Shown piece by piece: positions 7,343 through 14,611 of a DNA stretch of 18,888 nucleotides. The position numbers were made by a program, and so were the translations under genes. The first letter of the stretch is position 1; each line of letters starts with the position of its first letter. Source of the DNA: Sulfurospirillum sp. UBA1314 (GTDB lineage Bacteria > Campylobacterota > Campylobacteria > Campylobacterales > Sulfurospirillaceae); NCBI GenBank assembly GCA_002307095.1, contig DBTO01000149.1, forward strand, positions 1-18,888, given 5' to 3'. The notes beneath the pieces were generated by a model. That model was not told the DNA's origin. It saw only the letters and a program-made list of their open reading frames with translations, and searched no databases.

Positions 7343-7923
7343 TGCTGAATATAATGAAGCGTGAAAATAATCCCGTACATCCATGATGAGTAAAGAAACG
7401 TATACACTAAACTGTATTGCAAACTCAATAGCACATTTCCTTTGCATTGCATAGAATATTTCAAAACCAAACGGATTGCACGAAAAAAAATCCAATAAAG
7501 TATTGCCGCCAAAAAAATAATCAAATACCACGACACTAAAACGATAGCCCAACCAAATACTATTAAAATAATCGCTGCAAGAATTGCAAACAAAAAGCCT
7601 CCCAAACCTTCTACTATACCACCCATATTTTCTATTAATTCGGATACATCGGGCGTTCCTCCAGAAAAATCGGGTAGTTTTTTTATATCAATGTGATCGG
7701 TTAATTTCCCAATATTATCTTTAAGCTTTAGTCCAAAATAAAGTCCGCAGCCCATTAGTACAAATAGTGTACACGCTAAAAATGAGAGAATAAATAAAGC
7801 ATTTTCATAAAGAGCATGCGGTGTTTTTAAATTTAAAAAATAATCAAATCCAAACGAAAAGAGGATGACAAAAGAAATTAAAACAACAACCGTTTTAGAA
7901 AAAATATAGTGGCGAGTTGTCAT
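7339..7923 (-). CDS. Unknown polytopic membrane protein
   Basis: 194 residues that I do not recognise. About five hydrophobic segments (roughly 10-28, 41-65, 108-131, 132-150, 168-190). Between the second and third lies a soluble stretch (66-107) with a charged part, DFSGGTPDVSE, and a Gly-rich part, ENMGGIVEGLGG. It has no obvious catalytic or binding motif. A good Shine-Dalgarno (GAGGGAA, 5 nt from ATG) supports it as a real gene. By eye it is AT-richer than its neighbours, which may mean recent acquisition or weak selection. It is last in the run after tsaD, 97 bp downstream, and its stop shares 4 bp (7339-7342) with the convergent SDR gene, leaving no room for a terminator between them. 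Confidence 0.75.
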   Translation of the reverse strand: MTTRHYIFSKTVVVLISFVILFSFGFDYFLNLKTPHALYENALFILSFLACTLFVLMGCGLYFGLKLKDNIGKLTDHIDIKKLPDFSGGTPDVSELIENMGGIVEGLGGFLFAILAAIILIVFGWAIVLVSWYLIIFLAAILYWIFFRAIRLVLKYSMQCKGNVLLSLQYSLVYTFLYSSWMYGIIFTLHYIQH

Positions 7924-7953
7924 TTAATTCCCTCACAGGATTGGCTGAAAGGC

Positions 7954-7965
7954 TTTACATGTAAA
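7954..7965. repeat. TTTACATGTAAA palindrome between tsaD and the unknown membrane gene
   Basis: A perfect copy in the 97-bp gap, about 30 bp upstream of the membrane gene start. It could be an operator for that gene or just another copy of the genome-wide word. I saw no other terminator-like hairpin in the gap. Confidence 0.85.
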
Positions 7966-8020
7966 CATATTCTGCCTCGCAAAAAATAAGTTCATGCCAC
8001 CCAATCATTCTAAAACATCT

Positions 8021-9022
8021 TTAATAAAAAATATCTTTCGACGAACTACGCACTTTCAAATCCGCAAGGCTGACAAACGCTTTTTGCGCATACGCTTCCA
8101 CAGCACAACGTCCGATCATTGCGGCATTATCGGAGCAAAATTCCATTTTAGCGGTGTGCAGTTTGGCTTTTTTGGAGGCACAAAAGGCTTCGAGTTCACC
8201 TCGTAAGTAGAGATTGGCACTCGCACCTCCGACAACGCCAAAATGCTCCATAGAACGCTCTTTATACGCTCTTTTAACCTTTTGCATCAGATGGGCAACG
8301 GCGACACGCTGAAACGAAGCGCAAATGTCGTAGATGGTTTGCTCATCCAAATTTTCCTGTGCTTCGATGCAGAGTCTAACTTGGTTTTTAAGACCCGAAT
8401 AGCTAAATGCGAGCAGTTTTGTTGAAGTGCCTTGCAAAGGAATGGTAAAATTAAACCGATTGGGATCGCCTTTTTTGGCATATGCCTCAATAAGAGGTCC
8501 CGCTGGATAAGGCAATCCTAGCATTTTTCCAACTTTATCAAAACTCTCACCAAAGCTGTCATCCATCGTTGTGGCAAGCAGCTTTATCTCTTCTAAACTC
8601 TTTACATGTAAAAGCTGAGTGTGCCCACCGGAGACGAGTAAAACATCGAGAGGGAACCGTGTTTCACCTTCGATAAACAAAGAGCAGATGTGCCCTTTAA
8701 GGTGGTTGATGCCTAAAAGTGGGAGCCCTAGTGCAACACTGAGCGCTTTTGCCATACTCACACCTTCAACAAGTGTCACGGAGAGTCCTGGTTCATTCGT
8801 CACGGCAATGGCTTTGAGCTCGTTAAAATAAGGCTTTGCCTCTTCGAGTATTTTGGGTAAGGTCACCGCATGCAAACGCGCAGCCAGTTCAGGAACCACG
8901 CCACCGTACTGGGCATGCTCGGCATCTTGGGAAATCTTTTTATGAAACAGAAGTTGTGTGTCACTGAGTCTTGTGATAGCAATCGAGCTATCATCACAAC
9001 TGCTTTCAATGCTTAAAATCAT
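8021..9022 (-). CDS. tsaD: tRNA N6-adenosine threonylcarbamoyltransferase TsaD
   Basis: Transfers threonylcarbamoyl from TC-AMP to A37 of tRNAs that read ANN codons, working with TsaB and TsaE (not in this window). 333 residues, normal length, of the ASKHA/Kae1 fold. Seen: SIESSCDDSS at the N-terminus, the metal ligands His107 and His111 in NHLKGH, the nucleotide loop LVSGGHTQ 129-136, DDSFGESFDKVGKMLGLPYPAGP, and Asp298 in CSDNAAM. The ATG (9020-9022) follows the TAG of the carboxypeptidase gene with no base between, and only a weak Shine-Dalgarno is visible, so translation is probably coupled. It carries one TTTACATGTAAA (8601-8612), read as Leu-His-Val-Lys just after the SGGHTQ loop. In older annotation this gene was called gcp and described as an endopeptidase; that name is obsolete. 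Confidence 0.97.
   Translation of the reverse strand: MILSIESSCDDSSIAITRLSDTQLLFHKKISQDAEHAQYGGVVPELAARLHAVTLPKILEEAKPYFNELKAIAVTNEPGLSVTLVEGVSMAKALSVALGLPLLGINHLKGHICSLFIEGETRFPLDVLLVSGGHTQLLHVKSLEEIKLLATTMDDSFGESFDKVGKMLGLPYPAGPLIEAYAKKGDPNRFNFTIPLQGTSTKLLAFSYSGLKNQVRLCIEAQENLDEQTIYDICASFQRVAVAHLMQKVKRAYKERSMEHFGVVGGASANLYLRGELEAFCASKKAKLHTAKMEFCSDNAAMIGRCAVEAYAQKAFVSLADLKVRSSSKDIFY
8601..8612. repeat. TTTACATGTAAA palindrome inside tsaD
   Basis: A perfect copy read in frame as TTA CAT GTA AAG (Leu-His-Val-Lys, residues 138-141). Compared from memory with E. coli TsaD there is no length change here, so the word arose by substitution and not by insertion. Confidence 0.85.
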
Positions 9023-9769
9023 CTACACAATCTTCACATGCCACGGCTCAAACCTGACACCATCGCCATTGCCAACGGTATAACGTGTTGAGACATAGGA
9101 GAGTTTTTGCAGATTCCAAAACTCTTCCGTGCGCGCAAAATTGGCCGTAAAGTTTTGGTATCCCCACCCTTTTTTACCCACATCAAAATCGCCGACGGAA
9201 TGGTATGAAAAGCCCGGTGGAACGAGTGAGCGCGATGCCATCGTAATGTTGCCATTTTCGCTTTTAATTTTCTCTAAATGCAGACTCAGCTGTTTAACGA
9301 CACTACGTACGCCAGAGGTTAAAATAAGTGTTGGTCCGATATCTTTCATCAATCGCAAAAGAAGTTCTTGAGAGGTCTCACGGTAGACATAATGTCCCGT
9401 GCCATCTATTTTGATCACATCTTTTTCATTGATGGCATCACTTAAATGTTGAATTGTACGCTTACCGTAAAAGCCATAAATCACTGGATCAGTGTAAAAA
9501 ATCTCTTCAATATACGCGATCTCCGCAGGCGTAAAGGCACCAATTCGAGGAAAACTTTTCGCAATTTTTAGAACATCATTAAAAGAAATTAGGTTGAATT
9601 TGGCATACCCAATGGTTCGCTCCACTCTATCCAGTCGGCTAATCACAGACTCAAATGTGGCTTTTTGCTCATTTTTAACCCAAATATCGGGATGCTTTAA
9701 CTCATCGGCTTGCGCTAGGCTTCCTACAAGTGTAGCTCCCATCAATCCTAAAAAATCTCTTCGTATCAT
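9023..9769 (-). CDS. Tat-exported D-alanyl-D-alanine carboxypeptidase, VanY-like (peptidase M15)
   Basis: 248-residue zinc peptidase expected to trim the terminal D-Ala of peptidoglycan stem peptides in the periplasm. Residues 3-9 (RRDFLGL) match the twin-arginine motif, followed by a hydrophobic core and a probable AQA cleavage site near 19-21. The catalytic region is at the C-terminus: SYHSVGDFDVG at 188-198 supplies His190 and Asp196, and FEPWHV at 240-245 supplies Glu241 and His244. In typical VanY the Asp lies 7 residues after the first His; here it lies 6 after. The ATG has a modest GGG-type site. It is 30 nt after the receptor gene and touches tsaD. I recall that C. jejuni has an unrelated peptidoglycan peptidase (Pgp1) next to tsaD, so a wall enzyme at this locus may be a recurring theme. 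Confidence 0.82.
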   Translation of the reverse strand: MIRRDFLGLMGATLVGSLAQADELKHPDIWVKNEQKATFESVISRLDRVERTIGYAKFNLISFNDVLKIAKSFPRIGAFTPAEIAYIEEIFYTDPVIYGFYGKRTIQHLSDAINEKDVIKIDGTGHYVYRETSQELLLRLMKDIGPTLILTSGVRSVVKQLSLHLEKIKSENGNITMASRSLVPPGFSYHSVGDFDVGKKGWGYQNFTANFARTEEFWNLQKLSYVSTRYTVGNGDGVRFEPWHVKIV

Positions 9770-9799
9770 CGTTGCCCTATCTGTTCATTATTAGTGTGA

Positions 9800-12685
9800 T
9801 TATAACATGTGCGCTTGATTTTGCAATAAGAGTTCGACATCGTTCGCAGGGATGGGTTTGCTAAAGAGATAGCCTTGCATCAGCTCGCACCCATTTGCAT
9901 AAATAAACTCTTTTTGCCCTATGGTTTCAACACCTTCTGCCAAAACCTTCAGTCCAAGTCCACGCCCAAGCTCGATAATCGTACGCGCAATCGCACGATC
10001 TTCCTTGCTCTCCTCTAAATTTTGTACGAAACTTTGATCGATTTTAAGCTTGGTAATTGGCAATTGTTTCAAATACGCCAACGACGAGTGTCCCGTTCCA
10101 AAATCATCAATAGAAATATCAACGCCCAGTTCACGAAAGCGCTTTAAAAGGGCGATGGATTTGGTCGTGTCTTTCATAATAAACCGCTCCACAATCTCCA
10201 TCTCAATCCATTCAGGTTTACACCCACTCTCACGTAAACTTTGAATCATAAAAGCAACCAGTCCCGTAAATTCAAGCTGTTTACCAGCAATATTAATCGC
10301 GATTTTTCCAGGATCAAGTCCCATGTCATACCATACTTTAATTTGGCGCATAACTTCTTTGATCACCCAATTCCCAATCTCAACGATGAGTTCGCTCTCT
10401 TCTGCGATATGAATAAAATACCCCGGAGCCGTTAGCCCACGCGTCGGATGATTCCAGCGAATCAATGCCTCAAAACCGACAATACGCTCACTTTGAAGAT
10501 TGATTTGGGGCTGGTAAAAAACCTCAAACTCGTTATTGGCAAGTGCTTTATTGAGGCTTTTTTCCACCTCAAGATGCTCATTGGTCTCTTGGTTCATCTC
10601 TTGGTCAAAAAAGACGTAGCGGTTGCGCCCTTTGGATTTGGCTTTGTACATCGCGATGTCAGCATTTTTAAGCAACTTACTCGCCGTTTCACCATCATTG
10701 GGATAAACACTCACACCAATACTCATCGTAATTTTAAAGCTCTCATTCCCGAGCAAGAAGGGCTCTTGAAAGGCACTAACCAGCTTTTTAATCGCAATGA
10801 AAATATCGCTCACGTCTTTACATCCATCAAGCAGTACGATAAACTCATCACCACTCAGGCGTGCAACCGTATCGGTTTCTCGAACACTGCTTTGCATCCG
10901 CCCTGCAATCGTTTTTAAAAGCATATCGCCGGCATCATGACCCAGTGAGTCGTTGACACTTTTAAATTTATCCACATCCACAAACATAACGCCCAGCACC
11001 TTGTCATCACGGCTGGCTTTTTTGATGGCTTGGGTGAGTCTGTCTTGCAGAAGATTTCGGTTGGGAAGCCCTGTCAGCGTATCATGCTCCACTTGATGAA
11101 TCAAAAGCTTTTTCTGCTTTTTATTCTCTTCTTCAAGCTCTTTACGAATGGTAATGTCCCGCACGGAACAGTGCTGAATGATGCCTTTATCCATACGAAT
11201 CATCGTCATCATCACACTGATCCAAAAGAGCGTTCCATCGCATGCTCTCGCTTGCCATTCAAATTTATGCGCTCCTTGTTGCGAAGCGAGTGCGTTCATC
11301 CAGAGTACTTTTTCATACGAGCTTTGGTTGTCCGGTTGAAATTCAGGAGAGAGCTCTGCTAGCGTTACATTGATCAACTCTTTTTTATCGTGGGCTTTAA
11401 ACATGCGCACAATCGCTTCGTTACAATCCACAAAAACACCCTCTTTAAGCAACCAAATGCCATCTGCGGATTTTTGATACAAGGTCTCGAAGACCAATTT
11501 TTGCTCACGAATCTGTTTGTTACTGAGTAAAAGATGATTTTCATAACGCGATAAAACAGATCGCAATTTCGTTGAGATAAAAAACATCACCCCCATCACT
11601 AAAAGCATGATAATCAGTGAAACGGCTAGCATATTGATAATCGTGGATTGCATTTTCTTTCGAAGCAGTTGCTCTTGTTCTAAAAGGGCGTTGGTCTCCT
11701 CAAACAGATACGCACCCGTTCCAATGACCCATTGGAACTGTGGAATGGGGCGAATAAAAGAGATCTTACTACGATCTTGCGCAGTGGGATGATAGGAAGC
11801 CACATAATTCATAAAGAAGCCCTCAAGATTGCGCTTGCCGCCTTCTACGATGTCTTTGATCACCGAATGACCATTTACAACAACATCGAGTCTATTTTTA
11901 CCCACCAACGAGTGATCACCATGCGAAATCGTATACCCATCATAATCATACGCAAAGATGTACCCATTTTCTCCGTATTTGGTATTGAGCAGCAGTTTTT
12001 GCGTCTCTTTTTTAATGCGTTCCCTGATCTCATCTTCGTAACGCCCACTGACGACGTAAATATTTAACGGAGCGTACTTTTTAAGATAGCCTATTTTAGT
12101 ACGGGCTTTGTCATCTCTAGGATTTTTCCAAGGCCACGTTAGCGCAAACGCATCCTCTTTTTCAAGTCGTGCGTTCACCTCTTTTAGAAAATATTTGCCA
12201 TGATCATCTTGCACATCCGTAATGCTTTTTCCCTCTAATTCCCGATTGACGCCATGCATAACGCACGTTCCATTCAACTCAGTGATCACATAATAGCCAC
12301 TCAGGTCGTTGAAAAAGCGTGTATCGCGAAGTTTGGCTTTGATTTTTGCTAGAATCTGCTCACGAGGAAGGTTGGGATTTTCGATGTAAATATCATTGAT
12401 CACTTGGTAGGCAAGATTGACAATATTTTTGATTTCGTCTTTGGCCTCATTCATCAAGAATTTTTCGTTTTCATTGATGTAATCAATCAACTTATCCACA
12501 CGCTCTTGCGCTTGAATTTTAGAGCGTTTTACATACTCTATGCGTGTGTTTTCAAGAGACTTTTGATACTCTGCACGCTCTGCTGAAATGATGATAATTA
12601 ACGTAATCGTAAACGTGAGCAAAATGGCAAATGCTGGTAAAAAAACAATCCATCTGGTAATATTGTGTTTTTTTAAACTCAGCAA
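9800..12685 (-). CDS. Membrane receptor with dCache, PAS, GGDEF and EAL domains (cyclic-di-GMP turnover)
   Basis: 961-residue sensor. Layout: TM1 about 11-34, periplasmic dCache_2-type double sensor about 35-345 (each half has a YxI/YVI strand, and it ends WVIGTGAYL), TM2 about 348-371, coiled linker, PAS about 395-510, GGDEF 534-693, EAL 715-955. The cyclase signature is SGDEF (611-615) in place of GGDEF, but the inhibitory I-site RETD (602-605) is intact. The phosphodiesterase side looks complete: FEALIRW with Glu739, Asn798, Glu830/Glu833, DDFGTG 860-865, Lys881 and EGVET with Glu917. Net hydrolysis of c-di-GMP is inferred, though SGDEF cyclases can be active. The start is TTG (12683-12685) with GGAG 6 nt upstream. 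It sits 23 nt after the FmdE-like gene, probably in one transcript with the carboxypeptidase and tsaD. Confidence 0.93.
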   Translation of the reverse strand: MLSLKKHNITRWIVFLPAFAILLTFTITLIIIISAERAEYQKSLENTRIEYVKRSKIQAQERVDKLIDYINENEKFLMNEAKDEIKNIVNLAYQVINDIYIENPNLPREQILAKIKAKLRDTRFFNDLSGYYVITELNGTCVMHGVNRELEGKSITDVQDDHGKYFLKEVNARLEKEDAFALTWPWKNPRDDKARTKIGYLKKYAPLNIYVVSGRYEDEIRERIKKETQKLLLNTKYGENGYIFAYDYDGYTISHGDHSLVGKNRLDVVVNGHSVIKDIVEGGKRNLEGFFMNYVASYHPTAQDRSKISFIRPIPQFQWVIGTGAYLFEETNALLEQEQLLRKKMQSTIINMLAVSLIIMLLVMGVMFFISTKLRSVLSRYENHLLLSNKQIREQKLVFETLYQKSADGIWLLKEGVFVDCNEAIVRMFKAHDKKELINVTLAELSPEFQPDNQSSYEKVLWMNALASQQGAHKFEWQARACDGTLFWISVMMTMIRMDKGIIQHCSVRDITIRKELEEENKKQKKLLIHQVEHDTLTGLPNRNLLQDRLTQAIKKASRDDKVLGVMFVDVDKFKSVNDSLGHDAGDMLLKTIAGRMQSSVRETDTVARLSGDEFIVLLDGCKDVSDIFIAIKKLVSAFQEPFLLGNESFKITMSIGVSVYPNDGETASKLLKNADIAMYKAKSKGRNRYVFFDQEMNQETNEHLEVEKSLNKALANNEFEVFYQPQINLQSERIVGFEALIRWNHPTRGLTAPGYFIHIAEESELIVEIGNWVIKEVMRQIKVWYDMGLDPGKIAINIAGKQLEFTGLVAFMIQSLRESGCKPEWIEMEIVERFIMKDTTKSIALLKRFRELGVDISIDDFGTGHSSLAYLKQLPITKLKIDQSFVQNLEESKEDRAIARTIIELGRGLGLKVLAEGVETIGQKEFIYANGCELMQGYLFSKPIPANDVELLLQNQAHML

Positions 12686-12708
12686 TACACACTCCAGTGA
12701 AATTGAAT

Positions 12709-13302
12709 TTATTTGATGACTATAACTTTATCAAAATTTTCTAAAATTTGGGCTACTCTTCTCTGCCAGATGCGCGAAAACACCGCTTTTTCTTCCACAG
12801 TGAGTACTCCTGAAAATAATTTTTTCATCAAAGGTTGCATATCAGGATCTACCTCGATTGAAGAAGGGTTATACGACACATCGACAAACGCTTTGGTGTC
12901 CACACGCATAATTCTTACATGTAAAGAAATATCTGAGCTAAATTCCATCAAACCTTTGCGTACAAAATGCCCATTTAACCCCTTAAAACCCCACGTATCC
13001 GTAGCGCCCGTAATGAGAGAAAACGCATTGGCAATGACGCCTGTTGTACCCTCATTTTGGCTCTCTTTAAAAAAAACGGCGATACCTCCTCGAAGGGGTA
13101 ATTCATTGGGAAAAAGCGCTTTGAGACCTTCTTTGATCATCAGATACGCACCTGCCATGGTAGGACAGCTATGCCCAGCGCTTTTGACCACATCGTAGTA
13201 ACTAAAGGTGATCTTCCCTTCTTCAAAAGCGCCTAGAATTTCGGACAATGGATCATAAAGCGTAATCGTTTCGGTGGTATCAAAAAAGTCGGGGTATTTC
13301 AT
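12709..13302 (-). CDS. FmdE-family protein of unknown function
   Basis: 197 residues resembling the FmdE domain (PF02663), named after a protein encoded with molybdenum formylmethanofuran dehydrogenase in methanogens. The signature is SAGHSCPTMAGAYLM (41-55), including the His44/Cys46 metal-binding pair. The second Cys of many members (in a TGCT stretch) seems replaced: here the text reads ITGATDTWGFKG (97-108). The C-terminal zinc-ribbon of archaeal FmdE is absent. There is no signal peptide or membrane segment, so it is cytoplasmic. A good AAGGAG site precedes the ATG. It leads the run into the receptor gene. No formylmethanofuran pathway genes are visible, so function is open; a metal- or Mo-cofactor-linked or redox-sensing role is only a guess. 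Confidence 0.8.
   Translation of the reverse strand: MKYPDFFDTTETITLYDPLSEILGAFEEGKITFSYYDVVKSAGHSCPTMAGAYLMIKEGLKALFPNELPLRGGIAVFFKESQNEGTTGVIANAFSLITGATDTWGFKGLNGHFVRKGLMEFSSDISLHVRIMRVDTKAFVDVSYNPSSIEVDPDMQPLMKKLFSGVLTVEEKAVFSRIWQRRVAQILENFDKVIVIK
12914..12925. repeat. TTACATGTAA palindrome inside the FmdE-like gene
   Basis: CTTACATGTAAA, with the 10-bp core perfect, read in frame as Leu-His-Val-Arg (residues 127-130). The wider context TTCTTACATGTAAAGAA keeps partial symmetry. Confidence 0.82.
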
Positions 13303-13328
13303 AGAGTGCTCCTTGTTATTTTGAGACG

Positions 13329-13334
13329 ATTTTA
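13329..13334 (-). promoter_or_regulatory. Possible -10 box for the FmdE-receptor-carboxypeptidase-tsaD run
   Basis: On the minus strand TAAAAT lies 26 nt before the FmdE-like ATG, within TTGTATTAAAAT. The expected leader would be about 20 nt and includes AAGGAG. Judged by eye. Confidence 0.33.
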
Positions 13335-13369
13335 ATACAATTTTAAAAGTTAATCATTGATTTAAATTG

Positions 13370-13378
13370 TGTTACAAT
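13370..13378 (+). promoter_or_regulatory. Possible extended -10 promoter for the methyltransferase gene
   Basis: TGTTACAAT reads as TG-N-TACAAT, an extended -10. Transcription would start near 13385, giving a leader of about 75 nt whose first bases form a small hairpin (13386-13405). The 158-bp divergent gap holds this and the opposite promoter. Confidence 0.42.
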
Positions 13379-13385
13379 AAAGTTC

Positions 13386-13405
13386 TTGCAAATCTCATTT
13401 TGCAA
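13386..13405. repeat. Small inverted repeat in the methyltransferase leader
   Basis: TTGCAAA (13386-13392) and its complement TTTGCAA (13399-13405) around a 6-nt loop. It has no following T-run, so it is not an intrinsic terminator. It could be an operator or a 5'-end stabilising hairpin; the short AT-rich stem could also be chance. Confidence 0.35.
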
Positions 13406-13460
13406 AAGTTTAAAGCTCTAAAGACGTATTAAAAGTTCAGTTTAATGAAAAAGGGGCGCA

Positions 13461-14090
13461 ATGCAAGCATTTTGGAATGCCAAATTTCAAACAAAAGAGC
13501 TCGCCTACGGAGAAGCGCCGAATAATTTTGTTAAAGAAAATATCGACCTGCTTTTAAATTTCAAAACCGTGATGTGCCTAGGAGAAGGGGAAGGTCGCAA
13601 TGCGATCTATCTTGCCGATAAAGGGCTAGAGGTGGAAGCGCTGGATATCTCTGATGTCGCTCTTTTAAAACTGAGAAAGCGAGCAAAAGAGCATTATGTT
13701 TTCGTCAAGACGAGACATACGCTTCTAGAGTATTGGCAACCCGATCAGCTCTACGATGCCGTCATTTGCACGTACTTACAGCTTCCCAAACAGAATCAAA
13801 AAATGCTGTTTGAAAAATCCCTCGAAGCGCTGGCGCCCAATGGTTATTTTATTGCGGAACTTTTCAGTGAAAGTCAGATTCATTTTGAGAGTGGCGGCCC
13901 TAAAAATATGGCATTTTTGTACGATCTTAACGACATTTTAGATATCGCCAAAGTGCTTCCGTGCAAAATCATTAAACTAGCTCAAGAAGTCATCGTTTTA
14001 AACGAGGGAGAAAGACACGTCGGGCGTGCGAGTGTGGTGCGTATTATTTTGCAAAAAATAGCGAACGATCAGTCTCTTATCGTCCCATAA
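13461..14090 (+). CDS. Class I SAM-dependent methyltransferase, TehB-like, substrate unknown
   Basis: 209 residues with a Rossmann-type methyltransferase fold. It opens with FWNAKFQTKELAYGEAPNNF, a start shared by small TehB-like or thiol/tellurite-associated methyltransferases. Motif I is CLGEGEGRN (39-47) for SAM binding, Asp62 at the end of strand 2 (EALDIS) should hold the ribose, and the motif IV area reads YDAVICTYLQLP. No transmembrane or signal region. The Shine-Dalgarno AAGGGG lies about 7 nt before ATG. It is a single gene flanked by opposite-strand genes. Its last 22 bp (14069-14090) overlap the 3' end of the convergent lipoprotein gene. Substrate cannot be told from the sequence. 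Confidence 0.86.
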   Translation: MQAFWNAKFQTKELAYGEAPNNFVKENIDLLLNFKTVMCLGEGEGRNAIYLADKGLEVEALDISDVALLKLRKRAKEHYVFVKTRHTLLEYWQPDQLYDAVICTYLQLPKQNQKMLFEKSLEALAPNGYFIAELFSESQIHFESGGPKNMAFLYDLNDILDIAKVLPCKIIKLAQEVIVLNEGERHVGRASVVRIILQKIANDQSLIVP

Positions 14091-14611
14091 TAACGACTTC
14101 GCTCTAAGTTTTCAACCCAATGATAATCTGGGTCATCGCCTATTTTGGCCCAGTAAAGTACGCCTGAATGACGCCACGGATCAATTAAGATGCCCGTACG
14201 AAAGGGGGCGCCTTTAGCAACCACGACGACAGAATTGTGCTCATTAAATTCACCCTTGTTCGCGACACCCCAACGCAGATCGAAACTTTGGTATTTGAGA
14301 CTTTTAAGATGGGTGATCATATCTTCACTCCACTCATAGCAAAGACCTCGCTCTTTAAGCCCCGTATTAATCAAAAAATTGTGAAACGTTGGAGGATAAA
14401 CCAGTCCATAACGTTCCGCCAAAACCTGCGGGTACAGCAGTGATTCATAGGCAAACATTCGCGCTTCTTGGTAGTCCACCGTGTCGCCAAGATGGGTCAA
14501 TTCCATGGTCAATGCTGAGACTTGATCGGGCATTACATGTAAAGAGTCTTGTTTGGCACTACAGCCACCTAAAAGAAGCGCGAAGGCGAGAAGAAAAAGG
14601 AATGGTTTCAT
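14069..14611 (-). CDS. Lipoprotein with a possible papain/transglutaminase-like Cys-His-Asp triad
   Basis: 180 residues. The signal peptide ends in the lipobox LGGC, with Cys17 as the lipidated residue, so it is anchored in the envelope facing the periplasm. The mature part has three spaced motifs: GLCYEWS (Cys91), NEHNSVVVV (His125) and LIDPWRHSG (Asp144). This order and the surrounding beta-strand pattern resemble papain-like and transglutaminase-like peptidase folds, and I recall similar uncharacterised lipoproteins in other Proteobacteria. Enzymatic function is inference. Its ATG overlaps the phosphoesterase TGA as ATGA (14608-14611), so the two are translated together. One TTACATGTAA lies at 14533-14542, coding Leu-His-Val shortly after the lipid anchor. 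Confidence 0.78.
   Translation of the reverse strand: MKPFLFLLAFALLLGGCSAKQDSLHVMPDQVSALTMELTHLGDTVDYQEARMFAYESLLYPQVLAERYGLVYPPTFHNFLINTGLKERGLCYEWSEDMITHLKSLKYQSFDLRWGVANKGEFNEHNSVVVVAKGAPFRTGILIDPWRHSGVLYWAKIGDDPDYHWVENLERSRYYGTIRD
14532..14543. repeat. TTACATGTAA palindrome inside the lipoprotein gene
   Basis: ATTACATGTAAA, with the 10-bp core perfect, read in frame as Leu-His-Val (residues 24-26), a region of the lipoprotein expected to be a flexible linker. Confidence 0.82.

Noticed and set aside
10448..10918. Plus-strand open frame of 156 codons opposite the GGDEF-EAL region
   Set aside because: It lies wholly within strongly conserved domains on the other strand and shows no features of its own.
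12713..13198. Plus-strand open frame of 161 codons opposite the FmdE-like gene
   Set aside because: The minus frame has the GHSCP motif, a good ribosome site and operon spacing; the plus frame has none.
13386..13405. Inverted repeat as an intrinsic terminator
   Set aside because: The stem is 7 bp and AT-rich with no T-run, and it lies upstream of a gene and not after one.
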